DNA from: Mesorhizobium neociceri
GTDB taxonomy: Bacteria > Pseudomonadota > Alphaproteobacteria > Rhizobiales > Rhizobiaceae
DNA length: 55,915 bases
Direction of reading: 5' to 3'
Assembly (NCBI RefSeq): GCF_013520985.1
Contig: NZ_JACDTY010000031.1
Location: forward strand, 1 to 55,915
Part shown: positions 17,149-26,439 of the stretch, in pieces
How the letters are laid out: each line of letters opens with the position of its first letter
Numbering within the stretch: the first letter of the stretch is position 1
The notes under the pieces: generated by a model
What the model was told of the DNA's origin: nothing
Databases searched by the model: none
What the model saw: the letters and a program-made list of their open reading frames with translations, nothing else
Program-made: the position numbers and the translations under genes

Positions 17149-18123
17149 ATGGGGCGACGGATCGTGTTTGCGGTGCTGGGCGTCGTCATCATCCTTGTCC
17201 TGGCCTTCCTTTTTGGTCCGCGCGTTCCCGTCGACACCACGATCCGTTTCGATCCCAAAGTGATCGGCGACGATCCGCAGGCCTATCTCGCGCGCGAGGA
17301 AGCGGCCGTCCCCAACATCCGCGATGGGCTGGAGAAAGAGATCATCTGGGCTGATCCGATGGTTCACGCCAAGACGCCCTTGGCGGTCGTCTACATCCAC
17401 GGCTTTTCGGCATCGAAGGGCGAGGTTCGCCCGCTGGCCGACGAGGTCGCCGACCAGCTCGACGCCAACCTTTTCTACACTCGCCTTACCGGCCATGGGC
17501 AGGACGGCGCCGCAATGGCGCAAGGCAGCGTCAACGCCTGGATCAACGACTATGAGGAGGCGCTCGCCATCGGTCGGGCCATCGGCGACAAGGTGATCGT
17601 CATCGGCACCTCGACCGGCGGATCGCTGGCGACATGGGCGGCGACCGAGCCTGGCGCATCTGACGGCGTCGCCGCAATCGCGTTCATCTCGCCGAATTTT
17701 GGCGTCAGGGCTTCGGGCGCCGAGCTGCTGACCATGCCTTGGGGCAAGCAGATCGCCGAGCTCGTCGGCGGCAAGGAGCGCAGCTTTCCAACGCGCAATG
17801 CGCTGCACGAGAAACTCTGGACCCACACCTATCCGATGGCGGCCGTACTGCCGATGGCAGCGCTGACCAATCTCGCCTACGCAGCACCGGTTGAAAAAGC
17901 GACTATACCGGCTCTGTTCATCTTCTCGGATTCGGACTCAGTGGTGCGCGAAGACCGCACCCGAGAAATCGCCGGCCGCTGGGGCGCCGCACACGAACTG
18001 GTCCCGGTCGACGACAATGGCGATCCCGACAACCATGTCATCGCCGGCGACGCGCTGTCGCCCTCGACCACGGCCTTCCTGGCGCAGCGGATTGTCGTCT
18101 GGGTCAAGGCAATTACCGAGTAG
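17149..18123 (+). CDS. Membrane-anchored alpha/beta hydrolase
   Basis: The product is 324 residues with an N-terminal hydrophobic helix (RRIVFAVLGVVIILVLAFLFG) that should anchor it in the inner membrane with the catalytic domain outside. The hydrolase fold shows VVYIHGFSASKGE (oxyanion region), the nucleophile elbow GTSTGGS, an acid candidate in FIFSDSDSVVRED, and a histidine in DNHVIAGD. The substrate is unknown; the motifs fit lipase/esterase-like carboxylic ester hydrolases. GGAG precedes the ATG; a GTG 12 nt upstream is an alternative. A bidirectional terminator follows. Confidence 0.85.
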   Translation: MGRRIVFAVLGVVIILVLAFLFGPRVPVDTTIRFDPKVIGDDPQAYLAREEAAVPNIRDGLEKEIIWADPMVHAKTPLAVVYIHGFSASKGEVRPLADEVADQLDANLFYTRLTGHGQDGAAMAQGSVNAWINDYEEALAIGRAIGDKVIVIGTSTGGSLATWAATEPGASDGVAAIAFISPNFGVRASGAELLTMPWGKQIAELVGGKERSFPTRNALHEKLWTHTYPMAAVLPMAALTNLAYAAPVEKATIPALFIFSDSDSVVREDRTREIAGRWGAAHELVPVDDNGDPDNHVIAGDALSPSTTAFLAQRIVVWVKAITE

Positions 18124-18136
18124 CCCTAAACGAAAA

Positions 18137-18174
18137 AGGACGGACGAAGCATTGCTCCGGCCGTCCTCATTTTC
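18137..18174. terminator. Bidirectional terminator between the hydrolase and rhlE
   Basis: GGACGG (18138-18143) pairs with CCGTCC (18161-18166). The stem continues inward with two mismatches to a CATTG loop. Plus-strand transcripts end in CATTTTC and minus-strand transcripts in TTTTTCG, so it serves the convergent hydrolase and helicase genes. Confidence 0.8.
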
Positions 18175-18215
18175 AGCAATCAAGCTAGGCTCGACGAGCC
18201 TGGCCTATTATCCGG

Positions 18216-19652
18216 TCAGGCAGCCCGCGCCGCGGGCCGCTTGCCGCCGAAGCGGCGCTTGTTGTTGCCCTTGAAGGGCTTGGCGCCTTCCGGCTTGCGC
18301 TCGCCTGCACCTGCAAAGGCCGGCTTGTCACCAAAACGCTTCTTGCCGAAGCCGTTGTTCTGGCCGCCGGGCCGCCTGCCGTCGCGACGGCCATTGCGGT
18401 CGTTGCGATCATTGGCGGGCTCGAAGCGCTCGTTCTTTTCGGCCGGATTGCGCGCCGGATCGGGGCTGCCGAGATGGTCGGCAACGATCGGCAGCTTGCT
18501 GCGGATGATGCGCTCGACCTGGCGCAGTTTGCTGTTTTCGGACGGATCGCACAGCGTGATCGCAATGCCGTCCATGCCGTTACGGCCGGTGCGGCCGATG
18601 CGGTGGACATAGCTTTCCGCCTCGTCCGGCAGGTCGAAATTCACCACATGGCTGATGCCGGGGACGTCGATGCCGCGCGCCGCGATGTCGGTCGCAACGA
18701 GAATGCGCACCGAGCCCTCGCGGAAATCGTTGAGCGCCTTCTGGCGGGCGTTCTGCGACTTGTTGCCGTGGATGACGGCGGCCTTGAAGCCGTCGCGTTC
18801 GAGGTCCTTGGTCACCCGGTCGGCGCCATGCTTGGTGCGCGAGAAGATGATGACGGACTTCATCGCTTCGTCGGCGAGCATCGTCGACAGCACCTGGCGC
18901 TTCTGCTTGGTGCGGGCGAAGACGACGCCCTGCACGATCTCGGCAGCAGCGGTGCTCTGCGGCGCCACTTCGACGCGGATCGGATTCTTCAACAGGCCCT
19001 TCGCCAGTTCGGCGATTTCATTGGGCATGGTGGCCGAGAACAGCACCGTCTGACGGTCCGGCGCGGTCGCCTTGGCAATGCGCTTCACGTCGTTGATGAA
19101 GCCCATGTCGAGCATGCGGTCGCCCTCGTCCAGCACCAGCCATTTGGTGTCGGAGAGGATCAAGTCGCCCTCGCGCACCAGGTCGGTCAGACGGCCGGGC
19201 GTGGCGATGAGGATATCGACGCCGGGCGCAACCTTCTTCACCTGGCTGAAGCGCGAGACGCCGCCAAGCACGAGAGCAGTCGAGACATGCGCGCCCTTGG
19301 CGAGGATCTTGATGGTGTCCTCGATCTGCACGGCAAGCTCGCGCGTCGGCGCCAGGATCAGTGCACGGGTGGTCTTCGCCCGGCGCTTGGTGCCGAGCGC
19401 AATGATCTTCGACAGAATCGGCAGCGCGAAGGCAGCGGTCTTGCCGGAGCCGGTCTGGGCAATGCCGAAAATGTCACGGCCTTCCATCTGCGGCGGGATC
19501 GCCTGCATCTGGATCGGCTTAGGCTCGGTGAAGCCGGCGCCAAGCGTCGCCTTGAGCAGCGCGCCCGTAATTCCAAGTGCTGCGAAGCCGGTGAGTTCCG
19601 CAGTGTTACCGGTCACAATGTTGCTACCGGTTGATGTGTTTTCGTTGGTCAA
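18216..19652 (-). CDS. rhlE: DEAD-box-type ATP-dependent RNA helicase (RhlE group), motif II reads DEGD
   Basis: The helicase is likely involved in RNA remodelling, ribosome assembly or cold adaptation. The 478-residue product shows the Q-motif region GFTEPKPIQMQAIP, motif I QTGSGKT, Ia PTRELA, III SAT, V ATDIAARGID and VI HRIGRTGR. Motif II reads VLDEGDRMLDMGF, so the third residue is Gly instead of the usual Ala. The C-terminal 100 residues are Arg/Gly/Asn-rich and basic (RRDGRRPGGQNNGFGKKR), typical of an RNA-binding tail. The best start is a TTG at 19650-19652 after GAAAGAAGA; a GTG 33 nt downstream is possible. The upstream 336 nt (19653-19988) hold no gene I can support. Confidence 0.9.
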   Translation of the reverse strand: MTNENTSTGSNIVTGNTAELTGFAALGITGALLKATLGAGFTEPKPIQMQAIPPQMEGRDIFGIAQTGSGKTAAFALPILSKIIALGTKRRAKTTRALILAPTRELAVQIEDTIKILAKGAHVSTALVLGGVSRFSQVKKVAPGVDILIATPGRLTDLVREGDLILSDTKWLVLDEGDRMLDMGFINDVKRIAKATAPDRQTVLFSATMPNEIAELAKGLLKNPIRVEVAPQSTAAAEIVQGVVFARTKQKRQVLSTMLADEAMKSVIIFSRTKHGADRVTKDLERDGFKAAVIHGNKSQNARQKALNDFREGSVRILVATDIAARGIDVPGISHVVNFDLPDEAESYVHRIGRTGRNGMDGIAITLCDPSENSKLRQVERIIRSKLPIVADHLGSPDPARNPAEKNERFEPANDRNDRNGRRDGRRPGGQNNGFGKKRFGDKPAFAGAGERKPEGAKPFKGNNKRRFGGKRPAARAA

Positions 19653-19988
19653 AATAGTCTTCTTTCACGCGGCCTTAGCCGCAAACATCGAAGGCGGCAG
19701 GGCGCAACCTGCCGTCGAAAAATTTGAAATGAAACGACAAGGCGGGCGGACGGTAACGTCCACTCGGCTGCGCTGTCGTGCCCGCAGGCATCATGCCACG
19801 GGGCTTTTCCGCCACCTTGCCGATCAGTCGGAAAGAGGGAAAACAGACGCAACCAGTCTCATTTGTCGAGAAGGCCGGAATCTCCCGGCCCAAGCGCCTA
19901 TGGGCTGCATATGGCTGAGTTCGCCCCGGAATGCAAGGGGCGTCATGTTGCAATGCAGCAAAACAGGCTAGAGCGCGCGGCCGGCGAT

Positions 19989-20213
19989 TTAATTGTTGAG
20001 GACCGTGGCGATCTCTTCTTCGTTGGCGAAGTCGCCACGGTCGGCGGCCTCGATTCCCGCCTGAACGCCGGCAACCCACTTCTCCTGCCACGCCAGCGAA
20101 CGCCCATGGGACAGCGCATCCTCAATGATCTGATCGCGTGTCAGCGTCGAGCGCGAGGTCAGCATCTCGATCCGGCGGTTCAGATCCTCGGATATTTCTA
20201 CGTTGTTCTTCAT
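19989..20213 (-). CDS. Ribbon-helix-helix (CopG/ParD-like) antitoxin-type protein, no partner seen
   Basis: The 74-residue product runs MKNNVEISEDLNRRIEMLTSR, then RDQIIEDALSHGRSLAWQEKWVAGVQAGIEAADRGDFANEEEI. The N-terminal strand plus two helices fit a ribbon-helix-helix DNA-binding domain. The acidic tail with AGIEAADRG resembles the toxin-neutralising tail of ParD/CopG antitoxins. Toxin partners normally sit directly next to such genes, but the 336 nt downstream encode nothing like RelE/ParE or PIN, and pccB lies on the other side in the opposite direction. It may be an orphan antitoxin or a stand-alone repressor. Confidence 0.7.
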   Translation of the reverse strand: MKNNVEISEDLNRRIEMLTSRSTLTRDQIIEDALSHGRSLAWQEKWVAGVQAGIEAADRGDFANEEEIATVLNN

Positions 20214-20276
20214 AGGCTTATTCTGCCATATCTGGAGAATGCCTGCCAAGAAGTATCGGGTATGGGGGACCGAGCG

Positions 20277-21809
20277 ATGAAGGACGTGCTGAAGGAACTC
20301 GAGCGCCGCCGCGACATCGCCCGCATGGGCGGCGGCCAGGCCCGCATCGACGCCCAGCACAAGAAGGGCAAGCTTACCGCACGCGAACGCATCGAGGTGT
20401 TTCTCGACGAAGGCTCGTTCGAGGAGTTCGACATGTATGTCGAGCACCGCTCGACCGATTTCGGCATGGAGAAAACCAAAATTGCCGGCGACGGCGTCGT
20501 CACCGGCTGGGGCACGGTCAACGGCCGTCCGGTCTATCTCTTCGCCAAGGATTTTACCGTGTTCGGCGGCTCGCTGTCAGAAGCGCACGCCGAAAAGGTC
20601 ATCAAGGTGCAGGAGATGGCGCTGCGCAACCGCGCGCCGATCATCGGCCTCTACGACGCCGGCGGCGCCCGCATCCAGGAAGGCGTGGCGGCGCTTGGCG
20701 GCTATGCCGAAATCTTCCAGCGCAATGTGCTGGCCTCCGGCGTCATCCCGCAAATTTCCGTCATCATGGGCCCATGCGCTGGCGGCGACGTCTATTCGCC
20801 CGCCATGACCGACTTCATCTTCATGGTTCGCGACACCTCCTACATGTTCGTTACCGGCCCGGATGTGGTGAAGACCGTCACCAACGAGACGGTGACCGCC
20901 GAAAGCCTGGGCGGTGCCTCCGTCCACACGACCAAATCCTCGATCGCCGACGGCGCCTACGACAATGACGTCGAGGCGCTCTTGCAGATGCGCCGGCTGA
21001 TCGATCTGCTGCCAGCGTCCAACACGGCCGAACTGCCCGAGATCGAATGCTACCAATCGGTCACCGACCACGATCTGTCGCTCGACCGGCTGATCCCGGA
21101 CAACGCCAACAAGCCCTACGACATCAAGGAACTGATCCTGAAGGTTGCCGACGAAGGCGATTTCTTCGAGATCCAGCAGAGCTTTGCCAAGAACATCGTC
21201 ACCGGCTTCGGCCGCGTCGAGGGCCGCACCGTCGGCTTCGTCGCCAACCAGCCGATGGTTCTGGCCGGCGTGCTCGATTCCGACGCCAGCCGCAAGGCGG
21301 CGCGCTTCGTGCGCTTCTGCGACTGTTTTTCGATCCCGATCGTCACCTTCGTCGATGTCCCCGGCTTCCTGCCCGGCACCGCGCAGGAATATGGCGGGCT
21401 GATCAAGCATGGTGCCAAGCTGCTGTTCGCCTACGCCGAGGCGACCGTGCCAAAAATCACCGTGATCACCCGCAAAGCCTATGGCGGCGCTTACGACGTC
21501 ATGGCCTCAAAACATCTGCGTGGCGACATGAACTATGCCTGGCCGACGGCGCAGATCGCGGTGATGGGCGCCAGAGGCGCGGTCGAGATCATCTACCGCA
21601 AGGACATCGGCGACGCCGAAAAGATCGCAGCCCATACAAAGGCTTACGAGGATCGGTTCCTGTCGCCCTTCGTCGCCGCCGAGCGCGGCTATGTCGACGA
21701 AGTGATCATGCCGCATTCGACCCGCCGCCGCATTGCCCGCGCGCTCAGGATGCTGCGCAACAAGGACATGCAAAACCCCTGGAAGAAGCACGACAACATT
21801 CCGCTGTAG
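20277..21809 (+). CDS. pccB: Propionyl-CoA carboxylase beta subunit (carboxyltransferase)
   Basis: PccB transfers the carboxyl group from carboxybiotin on PccA to propionyl-CoA, giving methylmalonyl-CoA. The product is 510 residues, the family's standard length. It has KGKLTARERIEVFLDEGSFEE, LYDAGGARIQEGV and IMGPCAGGDVYSPAMTDF in the N-terminal half, and VPGFLPGTAQEYGGLIKHGAKLL and RKAYGGAYDVMASKHL in the C-terminal acyl-CoA half. GGGGGA precedes this ATG; an ATG 15 nt upstream is also possible. The pccA partner is not in the window downstream: an M48 protease gene follows after 6 nt instead. Confidence 0.95.
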   Translation: MKDVLKELERRRDIARMGGGQARIDAQHKKGKLTARERIEVFLDEGSFEEFDMYVEHRSTDFGMEKTKIAGDGVVTGWGTVNGRPVYLFAKDFTVFGGSLSEAHAEKVIKVQEMALRNRAPIIGLYDAGGARIQEGVAALGGYAEIFQRNVLASGVIPQISVIMGPCAGGDVYSPAMTDFIFMVRDTSYMFVTGPDVVKTVTNETVTAESLGGASVHTTKSSIADGAYDNDVEALLQMRRLIDLLPASNTAELPEIECYQSVTDHDLSLDRLIPDNANKPYDIKELILKVADEGDFFEIQQSFAKNIVTGFGRVEGRTVGFVANQPMVLAGVLDSDASRKAARFVRFCDCFSIPIVTFVDVPGFLPGTAQEYGGLIKHGAKLLFAYAEATVPKITVITRKAYGGAYDVMASKHLRGDMNYAWPTAQIAVMGARGAVEIIYRKDIGDAEKIAAHTKAYEDRFLSPFVAAERGYVDEVIMPHSTRRRIARALRMLRNKDMQNPWKKHDNIPL

Positions 21810-21815
21810 CCTCCG

Positions 21816-22886
21816 ATGTCGCGACTGATCGTCAGTGCCGGGCGGCGGTTTGGCAGATTCACCGTCCTGTTTTTCGTTGTCCCCGCTCTCATCATCTTCT
21901 GCCTCTGGATGTCCCTGCTCGACAGCCATCCGATCTGGTTCATCGCCAGCGGCTTCGTTGCGATGCCAATTGCGACCACCGCACTGGCGTTCCTGTTCGG
22001 GACATTGTTCGCCGGCTTCCGGCGCAGCAAGGTCAAAGGCATCAGCGAAGCGGAGGCACCTGGCCTGTGGGCACTCTGGCGGAGCGTTGCCGGACCGCGC
22101 CGGGCGGCGCGCACGGTTGTCGTACTGGAGGACAACCTCAACGCCAGCGTGCGCGAGGAGCGCACGCTCTTCGGCCTTCTCGGCAACCGTTTGTTCCTGA
22201 CCGTCGGCATTCCCCTCCTTGCGGTGACCGATGAAACAGCGCTTGCCGCAATCCTCGCCCACGAGGACGCACATGTGCGCAACAAGGACACCAATGGCAG
22301 CCTCAATCTGGCTGAGTTTGAAAACGGCTTCGGATTTGTCTTCGAGTACGCTCCGCCCGGCACCACGATCTCAGGCAGCTTGCTCCACGCCGCAATTGGC
22401 TGGCTGTCGGAATCGTTCGAACGGGAAGAGATCCGGCTTTCGCGCGAAGCGGAGATCAAGGCAGACCGGCATGCGGCGTCTTCCGGCGCTGCCGAGCAAG
22501 CCGCCCGCGCGCTGTTGCTTCTCGCCACGGCCGACGTGCATTTCAAGCAGACGGTCCATGACCCTTTGCAGCATGAATTGCGAGGCGCGCTGCGCCCGCC
22601 ACGACCGCCGCTCGATCGCATTCTGGAAGCTGTCGGCCAGCTGCGAGAACCCATTTTCCTCAACGCTTGCGCCCGCAAGGCGTGGGCAAGCCCGGATGAC
22701 GAAAAGTCCACTCATCCATCATGGGCGCAAAGGCTGGCGGCGCTTGGCTACACGGAGCCGCCCCACCTGGACCCGATTGCCGTGACCGCGCTCTCGACGC
22801 TGGTGAGTTCGAGCACAGGGCAACGGCACATTGCGGAATTCGACGCCAAATGGACTGCGCGGATGGAAGACTATCTTCAGCGCTGA
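21816..22886 (+). CDS. M48-family membrane metalloprotease
   Basis: The 356-residue protein has two transmembrane helices near the N-terminus (about residues 15-34 and 43-66), then a peptidase domain with the zinc motif HEDAH at 149-153 (HExxH) in ETALAAILAHEDAHVRNKDTN. REAEIKADRHAA supplies the downstream glutamate ligand and the family AD motif. This is the HtpX/Ste24-like M48 group, which degrades damaged membrane proteins. It differs from HtpX in lacking the C-terminal membrane spans and carrying a long soluble tail. It starts 6 nt after pccB, so it is probably co-transcribed; a functional link is not evident. Confidence 0.8.
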   Translation: MSRLIVSAGRRFGRFTVLFFVVPALIIFCLWMSLLDSHPIWFIASGFVAMPIATTALAFLFGTLFAGFRRSKVKGISEAEAPGLWALWRSVAGPRRAARTVVVLEDNLNASVREERTLFGLLGNRLFLTVGIPLLAVTDETALAAILAHEDAHVRNKDTNGSLNLAEFENGFGFVFEYAPPGTTISGSLLHAAIGWLSESFEREEIRLSREAEIKADRHAASSGAAEQAARALLLLATADVHFKQTVHDPLQHELRGALRPPRPPLDRILEAVGQLREPIFLNACARKAWASPDDEKSTHPSWAQRLAALGYTEPPHLDPIAVTALSTLVSSSTGQRHIAEFDAKWTARMEDYLQR

Positions 22887-22918
22887 AACTAGTGCCCGCC
22901 TACTCCCCAGGCAGCAGC

Positions 22919-24919
22919 TCATTCCTCTTCCGCCGCGCCGAACCCGGCTCCCATGGTGGCGCTGGTCGCGCTCGCCCAGGGCGTGGCGTGGTTGTCGATG
23001 CGCATCTGGAAAATGAAATAGGTTGGTGAGCAGAAGCCGATGCCTTTCACCTTGGCAGCGCCTGGCGTGTCCGGCGGCAGTGACTGGCACATATAATCCT
23101 CTCGGCAGAAATGATCGGCCGAGCAGGCCGGCCGGTTACCGCGATTGACCGCGCCACCGAGGCACTGGTCGAAATTGTTGGTCGCCACGCAGGTGTCGAA
23201 CTTTTTGCCACCAACCAGCCCGCAGATTTCATCCGGCACCGGCTTGCCCGTCTTGAAGGCGGCGAAGCTGCGGTCCTTGTCGTCGCAGGCGCGGTAGGCG
23301 ATGCCTGCCGGCACGCCGATCTTCGGTGGCCGACAAGTATAGGCGGTTCGCGAAAAAGTCGGCGCGAAAGCGGCGAACTGGCCGGTGATCTTGTAGCGGT
23401 CGTTGAAAGGCTGCGAGGCGTTGCTTGCGATCGATCCGGTCAGGCAGGGATGGCCGGAAAACATCTTTGGGCTGTCCTTGGGCAGTAGACATTGCGCCAA
23501 CGTGGTGCGCACGCCTGAAGCCGTCGCCAGCGGCGTGCAGACGGTGCCGCCGCCGCACTGCCAGGTCGCGCCGAAGCGCTTTGCATCGTCCGGCATCAGG
23601 CACGGCATCGCCATCTCCGCCGGCGCGTAGTCGACACCGCCGGCATCGGTCCAGGCGGCGGGCGGCGCGAAGGACAGCGGCCGGTACCGGTTCGGCTCCT
23701 TGCCTTCTTCCATCGCGCGCAACCAGGCCTGGCGCCGTGGAATCTCGGCATGGAGATGCGGCGAGATGCCGACCTCGATCCGGTTGAGCGGCGACGTCGT
23801 CTTGTCATCGAGGCCGATGAAGTGGAAGCCGGCCGTGGAGCCCGCCTGATGGCAGCCCTGGCAAGCGCCATTGTCCAGCCGCTCGACCAGCGCCTCCGGC
23901 GTGCGCACCAGTTTCAGCGCCGCATAGTCGAGGCCTGCGAAATCAGCTGGCTGGAACAACGGAGTAAACGGATGGTTGGCCTGTCTTGCGCTGCCGAAAG
24001 TCGACCACGAAATGATTTTCTTCGCCAAAAACTCGTCGGGGATTTCATAGACGCCGAGATCGACCGCCGCGACATTGGCGCTGACATAGTCGGCGAGCCT
24101 TTTCTTCAATGCCGCATCGTCCGAGAGCCGCGTGACGTCAGGCGTGTTTTCCAGTGGCTTCTCGCTGACCGTCGCGCCATCGATCCCAAAAATCCGCATG
24201 AGATAGGCCGCCTGCCCGCCGAATTCGGTCTCCTGTCCGGAGGGGAAGCGCACCACTTGCGCGTTGAGCTCGAGCTGCTTGAAAGTCAGTTCCGCCGGTT
24301 CCAGCGGACCGCCGGCCAGCCAACCGGCATCGACGTTTTCATCGAGCTGTGGCGTCCAGCGCCCGGCAACGCCGACGCAGCCGCCATCGGCATCCGGCGT
24401 CACGCTGTAGACGGCATTGAAATTGAACGGCAGCCGCGACGCCAGAACCTTGCCGTTCTTGCGGAAACTGTAGCCCAGGCGATAGATGAAGCGCACCTCG
24501 CCGCAGCTCTTGTCGCCGTGCAAGGCAGCGAAATCGCGACGGTCGAGCCGGTTGACGACGCCGACGAGGCGGAAGCGCGCGGCCTCGGTCTTCAGCCAGC
24601 GCATGTCCATGATGCGGCCGACATTGCCGTCGGTCACCTCATAGAGCGTGCGTCCGCCGGCCTTCATCTCTGCCCGAAGCGTGGCAATGTCGGCCGCCAC
24701 CATGTCGACAACAGCACGATAGGCCGGCGCCTCGCTATAGAGCGTCTTCAGATCGTCCCCGCCGTCGACGGCGAAAATCCCGGCAAAGCCAAAGCCCTTG
24801 GCATCGAGGGCGGCGAGCACCGCGGGATCGTCGACGATGGTCACCGGCTGCTCGGCGCGCGCGCCATGCGATGCGAACAGCGCGATGATGGCCGCAAAGA
24901 CTAACGGGAGCCGCTTCAT
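22919..24919 (-). CDS. Secreted cysteine-rich protein with a c-type haem motif, function unknown
   Basis: This 666-residue protein has a clear signal peptide (MKRLPLVFAAIIALFASHGARA) and 18 cysteines in all. A single CxxCH haem-attachment motif (CQGCH) lies near residue 353, followed by HLHAEIPRRQAWLRAM. Most other cysteines crowd into the last 230 residues, in paired spacings such as CSADHFCREDYMC, which suggests several disulfides. The N-terminal 300 residues look like a separate beta-rich domain. I do not recognise the family. The start overlaps the end of nnrD by 4 nt (ATGA), so it is translated from the same message. A periplasmic redox or adhesion role is conceivable but unproven. Confidence 0.75.
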   Translation of the reverse strand: MKRLPLVFAAIIALFASHGARAEQPVTIVDDPAVLAALDAKGFGFAGIFAVDGGDDLKTLYSEAPAYRAVVDMVAADIATLRAEMKAGGRTLYEVTDGNVGRIMDMRWLKTEAARFRLVGVVNRLDRRDFAALHGDKSCGEVRFIYRLGYSFRKNGKVLASRLPFNFNAVYSVTPDADGGCVGVAGRWTPQLDENVDAGWLAGGPLEPAELTFKQLELNAQVVRFPSGQETEFGGQAAYLMRIFGIDGATVSEKPLENTPDVTRLSDDAALKKRLADYVSANVAAVDLGVYEIPDEFLAKKIISWSTFGSARQANHPFTPLFQPADFAGLDYAALKLVRTPEALVERLDNGACQGCHQAGSTAGFHFIGLDDKTTSPLNRIEVGISPHLHAEIPRRQAWLRAMEEGKEPNRYRPLSFAPPAAWTDAGGVDYAPAEMAMPCLMPDDAKRFGATWQCGGGTVCTPLATASGVRTTLAQCLLPKDSPKMFSGHPCLTGSIASNASQPFNDRYKITGQFAAFAPTFSRTAYTCRPPKIGVPAGIAYRACDDKDRSFAAFKTGKPVPDEICGLVGGKKFDTCVATNNFDQCLGGAVNRGNRPACSADHFCREDYMCQSLPPDTPGAAKVKGIGFCSPTYFIFQMRIDNHATPWASATSATMGAGFGAAEEE

Positions 24920-26439
24920 CCGGTCGGCGCCTTCTGCCGTGCTTCGACCAATTCGCGCAGCACCGGCACCAGCGCCAGCGGCAGATCCTCGGCAATCAAC
25001 CCAGGCCCGAAACGGCGGCCGGCTTCAGCATGGATCCAAACCGCAGCGCAGGCGGCCTGGAAAGCCCGCATGCCTTGCGCCAGCAATGCGGCAATGATGC
25101 CTGCCAGCACGTCCCCCGACCCCGCCGTGGCAAGCCATCGGGCGCCGTTGCTGTTGATCGCCGCACTGCCGTCGGGTGCCGCGATCACCGTGTCGGCGCC
25201 TTTGTAGATGACGGTGGCGTTGGCGCGCGCCGCCGCCGCGCGGGCCTTGGCAAGCTTTGACAGGCTTTTGTCATCAGCGATGTCGGGGAACAGTCGGCCG
25301 AACTCGCCCTCATGCGGCGTCATGACCAATGCTGGCGCATCCGGCCTGCTGGCCGCATCGAACAGCGTCGAGGCTTCGTTGCGGAAGGATGTGATGCCAT
25401 CGGCATCGAGCACCAACCCTTCGACACCACCCTCCTGCCGTTTCCTGGCGAGCACGGCGAGGGCGAAATCGCGCGCTTTGTCACCGACACCGAAGCCTGG
25501 TCCGAGGACGAAGCTCGACGACCGGCGATCGCCGAGAAACTCGTGCACATCCTCGATAGCACCAGTCTTGCGCAGCATGATCGAGGTCAGATGCGCGGCA
25601 TTGACCTGCATGGCATTTGCCGGCGACAGCACGGTTACCGCCCCTGCCCCGCTTCGTGCGGCGGCAAGTGCTGCCAGCCGGGCAGCACCCGTCGCCGATG
25701 GCCCGCCTGAGAAGACGCCGACATGACCGCGTTTGTACTTATGCGCATCGACCGCCGGCACCGGCAATTCCTCGAGCCAGAACGCCGGCTTGTTTTCGAA
25801 CGTCCGCGACGCGACCTGCGCGATGATGTCGTCGCCAATGCCGATGTCGGCGACCACGATCTCGCCGCATCGCTCGCGGCCAGGCAATAGCAGATGCCCA
25901 GGTTTCTTGCGCGCGAAGGTGACGGTGATGTCGGCACGAAATGCCGTGCCGAGAATGTCGCCGCTGTCGCCGGAAACGCCTGAAGGCAAATCGACGGCAA
26001 CGACAGGCAGGCTGGCGGCAATGTCCACAGCGCGTGCCGTATCACCCAAGAGGTCCTTCGACAGCCCCGCGCCATAGAGAGCATCGACGACCAGCGAGCC
26101 CTGCTCGGCGACAAACGCCGCCAGCGGCCGGCGCTCCAGCGAGCATTCTGTCGCGGCAATCGCCGCATCGCTGCCTGCCCTCGGTTCGCCGGAAACCCAC
26201 AGCGTGACATCGACACCGCTTTCCCCAAGCAGCCGCGCCACGACATAGCCGTCACCGCCATTGTTGCCGGGGCCGCACAGCACGTGCACGCGGCTCGCGG
26301 CGGGATAGCGCGACAGGACGACACCAGCGACCGCCTCGCCGGCGCGCTGCATCAAGCCGTAGCCGTCGAGCGGACCGGCTGCGATTGCCAGCCTGTCGGC
26401 CTCGCCCATCTCGGCCGGCGACAGGACTTCGTTGCTCAT
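24916..26439 (-). CDS. nnrD: Bifunctional NAD(P)H-hydrate epimerase / ADP-dependent dehydratase
   Basis: The enzyme repairs hydrated NADH and NADPH. The 507-residue product joins an N-terminal YjeF-type epimerase domain (about 1-210: LCGPGNNGGDGYVVARLL, VVDALYGAGLSKDL, VAVDLPSGVSGDSG) to a C-terminal ribokinase-like dehydratase domain (about 230-495: KRGHVGVFSGGPSATGAARLAALAA, FVLGPGFGVG, MTPHEGEFGRLF, and ATAGSGDVLAGIIAALLAQG with the catalytic Asp). It is the first gene of a pair with the downstream cysteine-rich secreted protein. Both activities seem intact. Confidence 0.93.
   Translation of the reverse strand: MSNEVLSPAEMGEADRLAIAAGPLDGYGLMQRAGEAVAGVVLSRYPAASRVHVLCGPGNNGGDGYVVARLLGESGVDVTLWVSGEPRAGSDAAIAATECSLERRPLAAFVAEQGSLVVDALYGAGLSKDLLGDTARAVDIAASLPVVAVDLPSGVSGDSGDILGTAFRADITVTFARKKPGHLLLPGRERCGEIVVADIGIGDDIIAQVASRTFENKPAFWLEELPVPAVDAHKYKRGHVGVFSGGPSATGAARLAALAAARSGAGAVTVLSPANAMQVNAAHLTSIMLRKTGAIEDVHEFLGDRRSSSFVLGPGFGVGDKARDFALAVLARKRQEGGVEGLVLDADGITSFRNEASTLFDAASRPDAPALVMTPHEGEFGRLFPDIADDKSLSKLAKARAAAARANATVIYKGADTVIAAPDGSAAINSNGARWLATAGSGDVLAGIIAALLAQGMRAFQAACAAVWIHAEAGRRFGPGLIAEDLPLALVPVLRELVEARQKAPTG

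Noticed and set aside
19653..19988. Toxin partner for the ribbon-helix-helix gene
   Set aside because: Frames in this gap are short, Arg-rich and lack ParE/RelE or PIN features.
24916..26439. Separate nnrE and nnrD genes
   Set aside because: Both domains are in one uninterrupted frame, so this is the usual fused enzyme.
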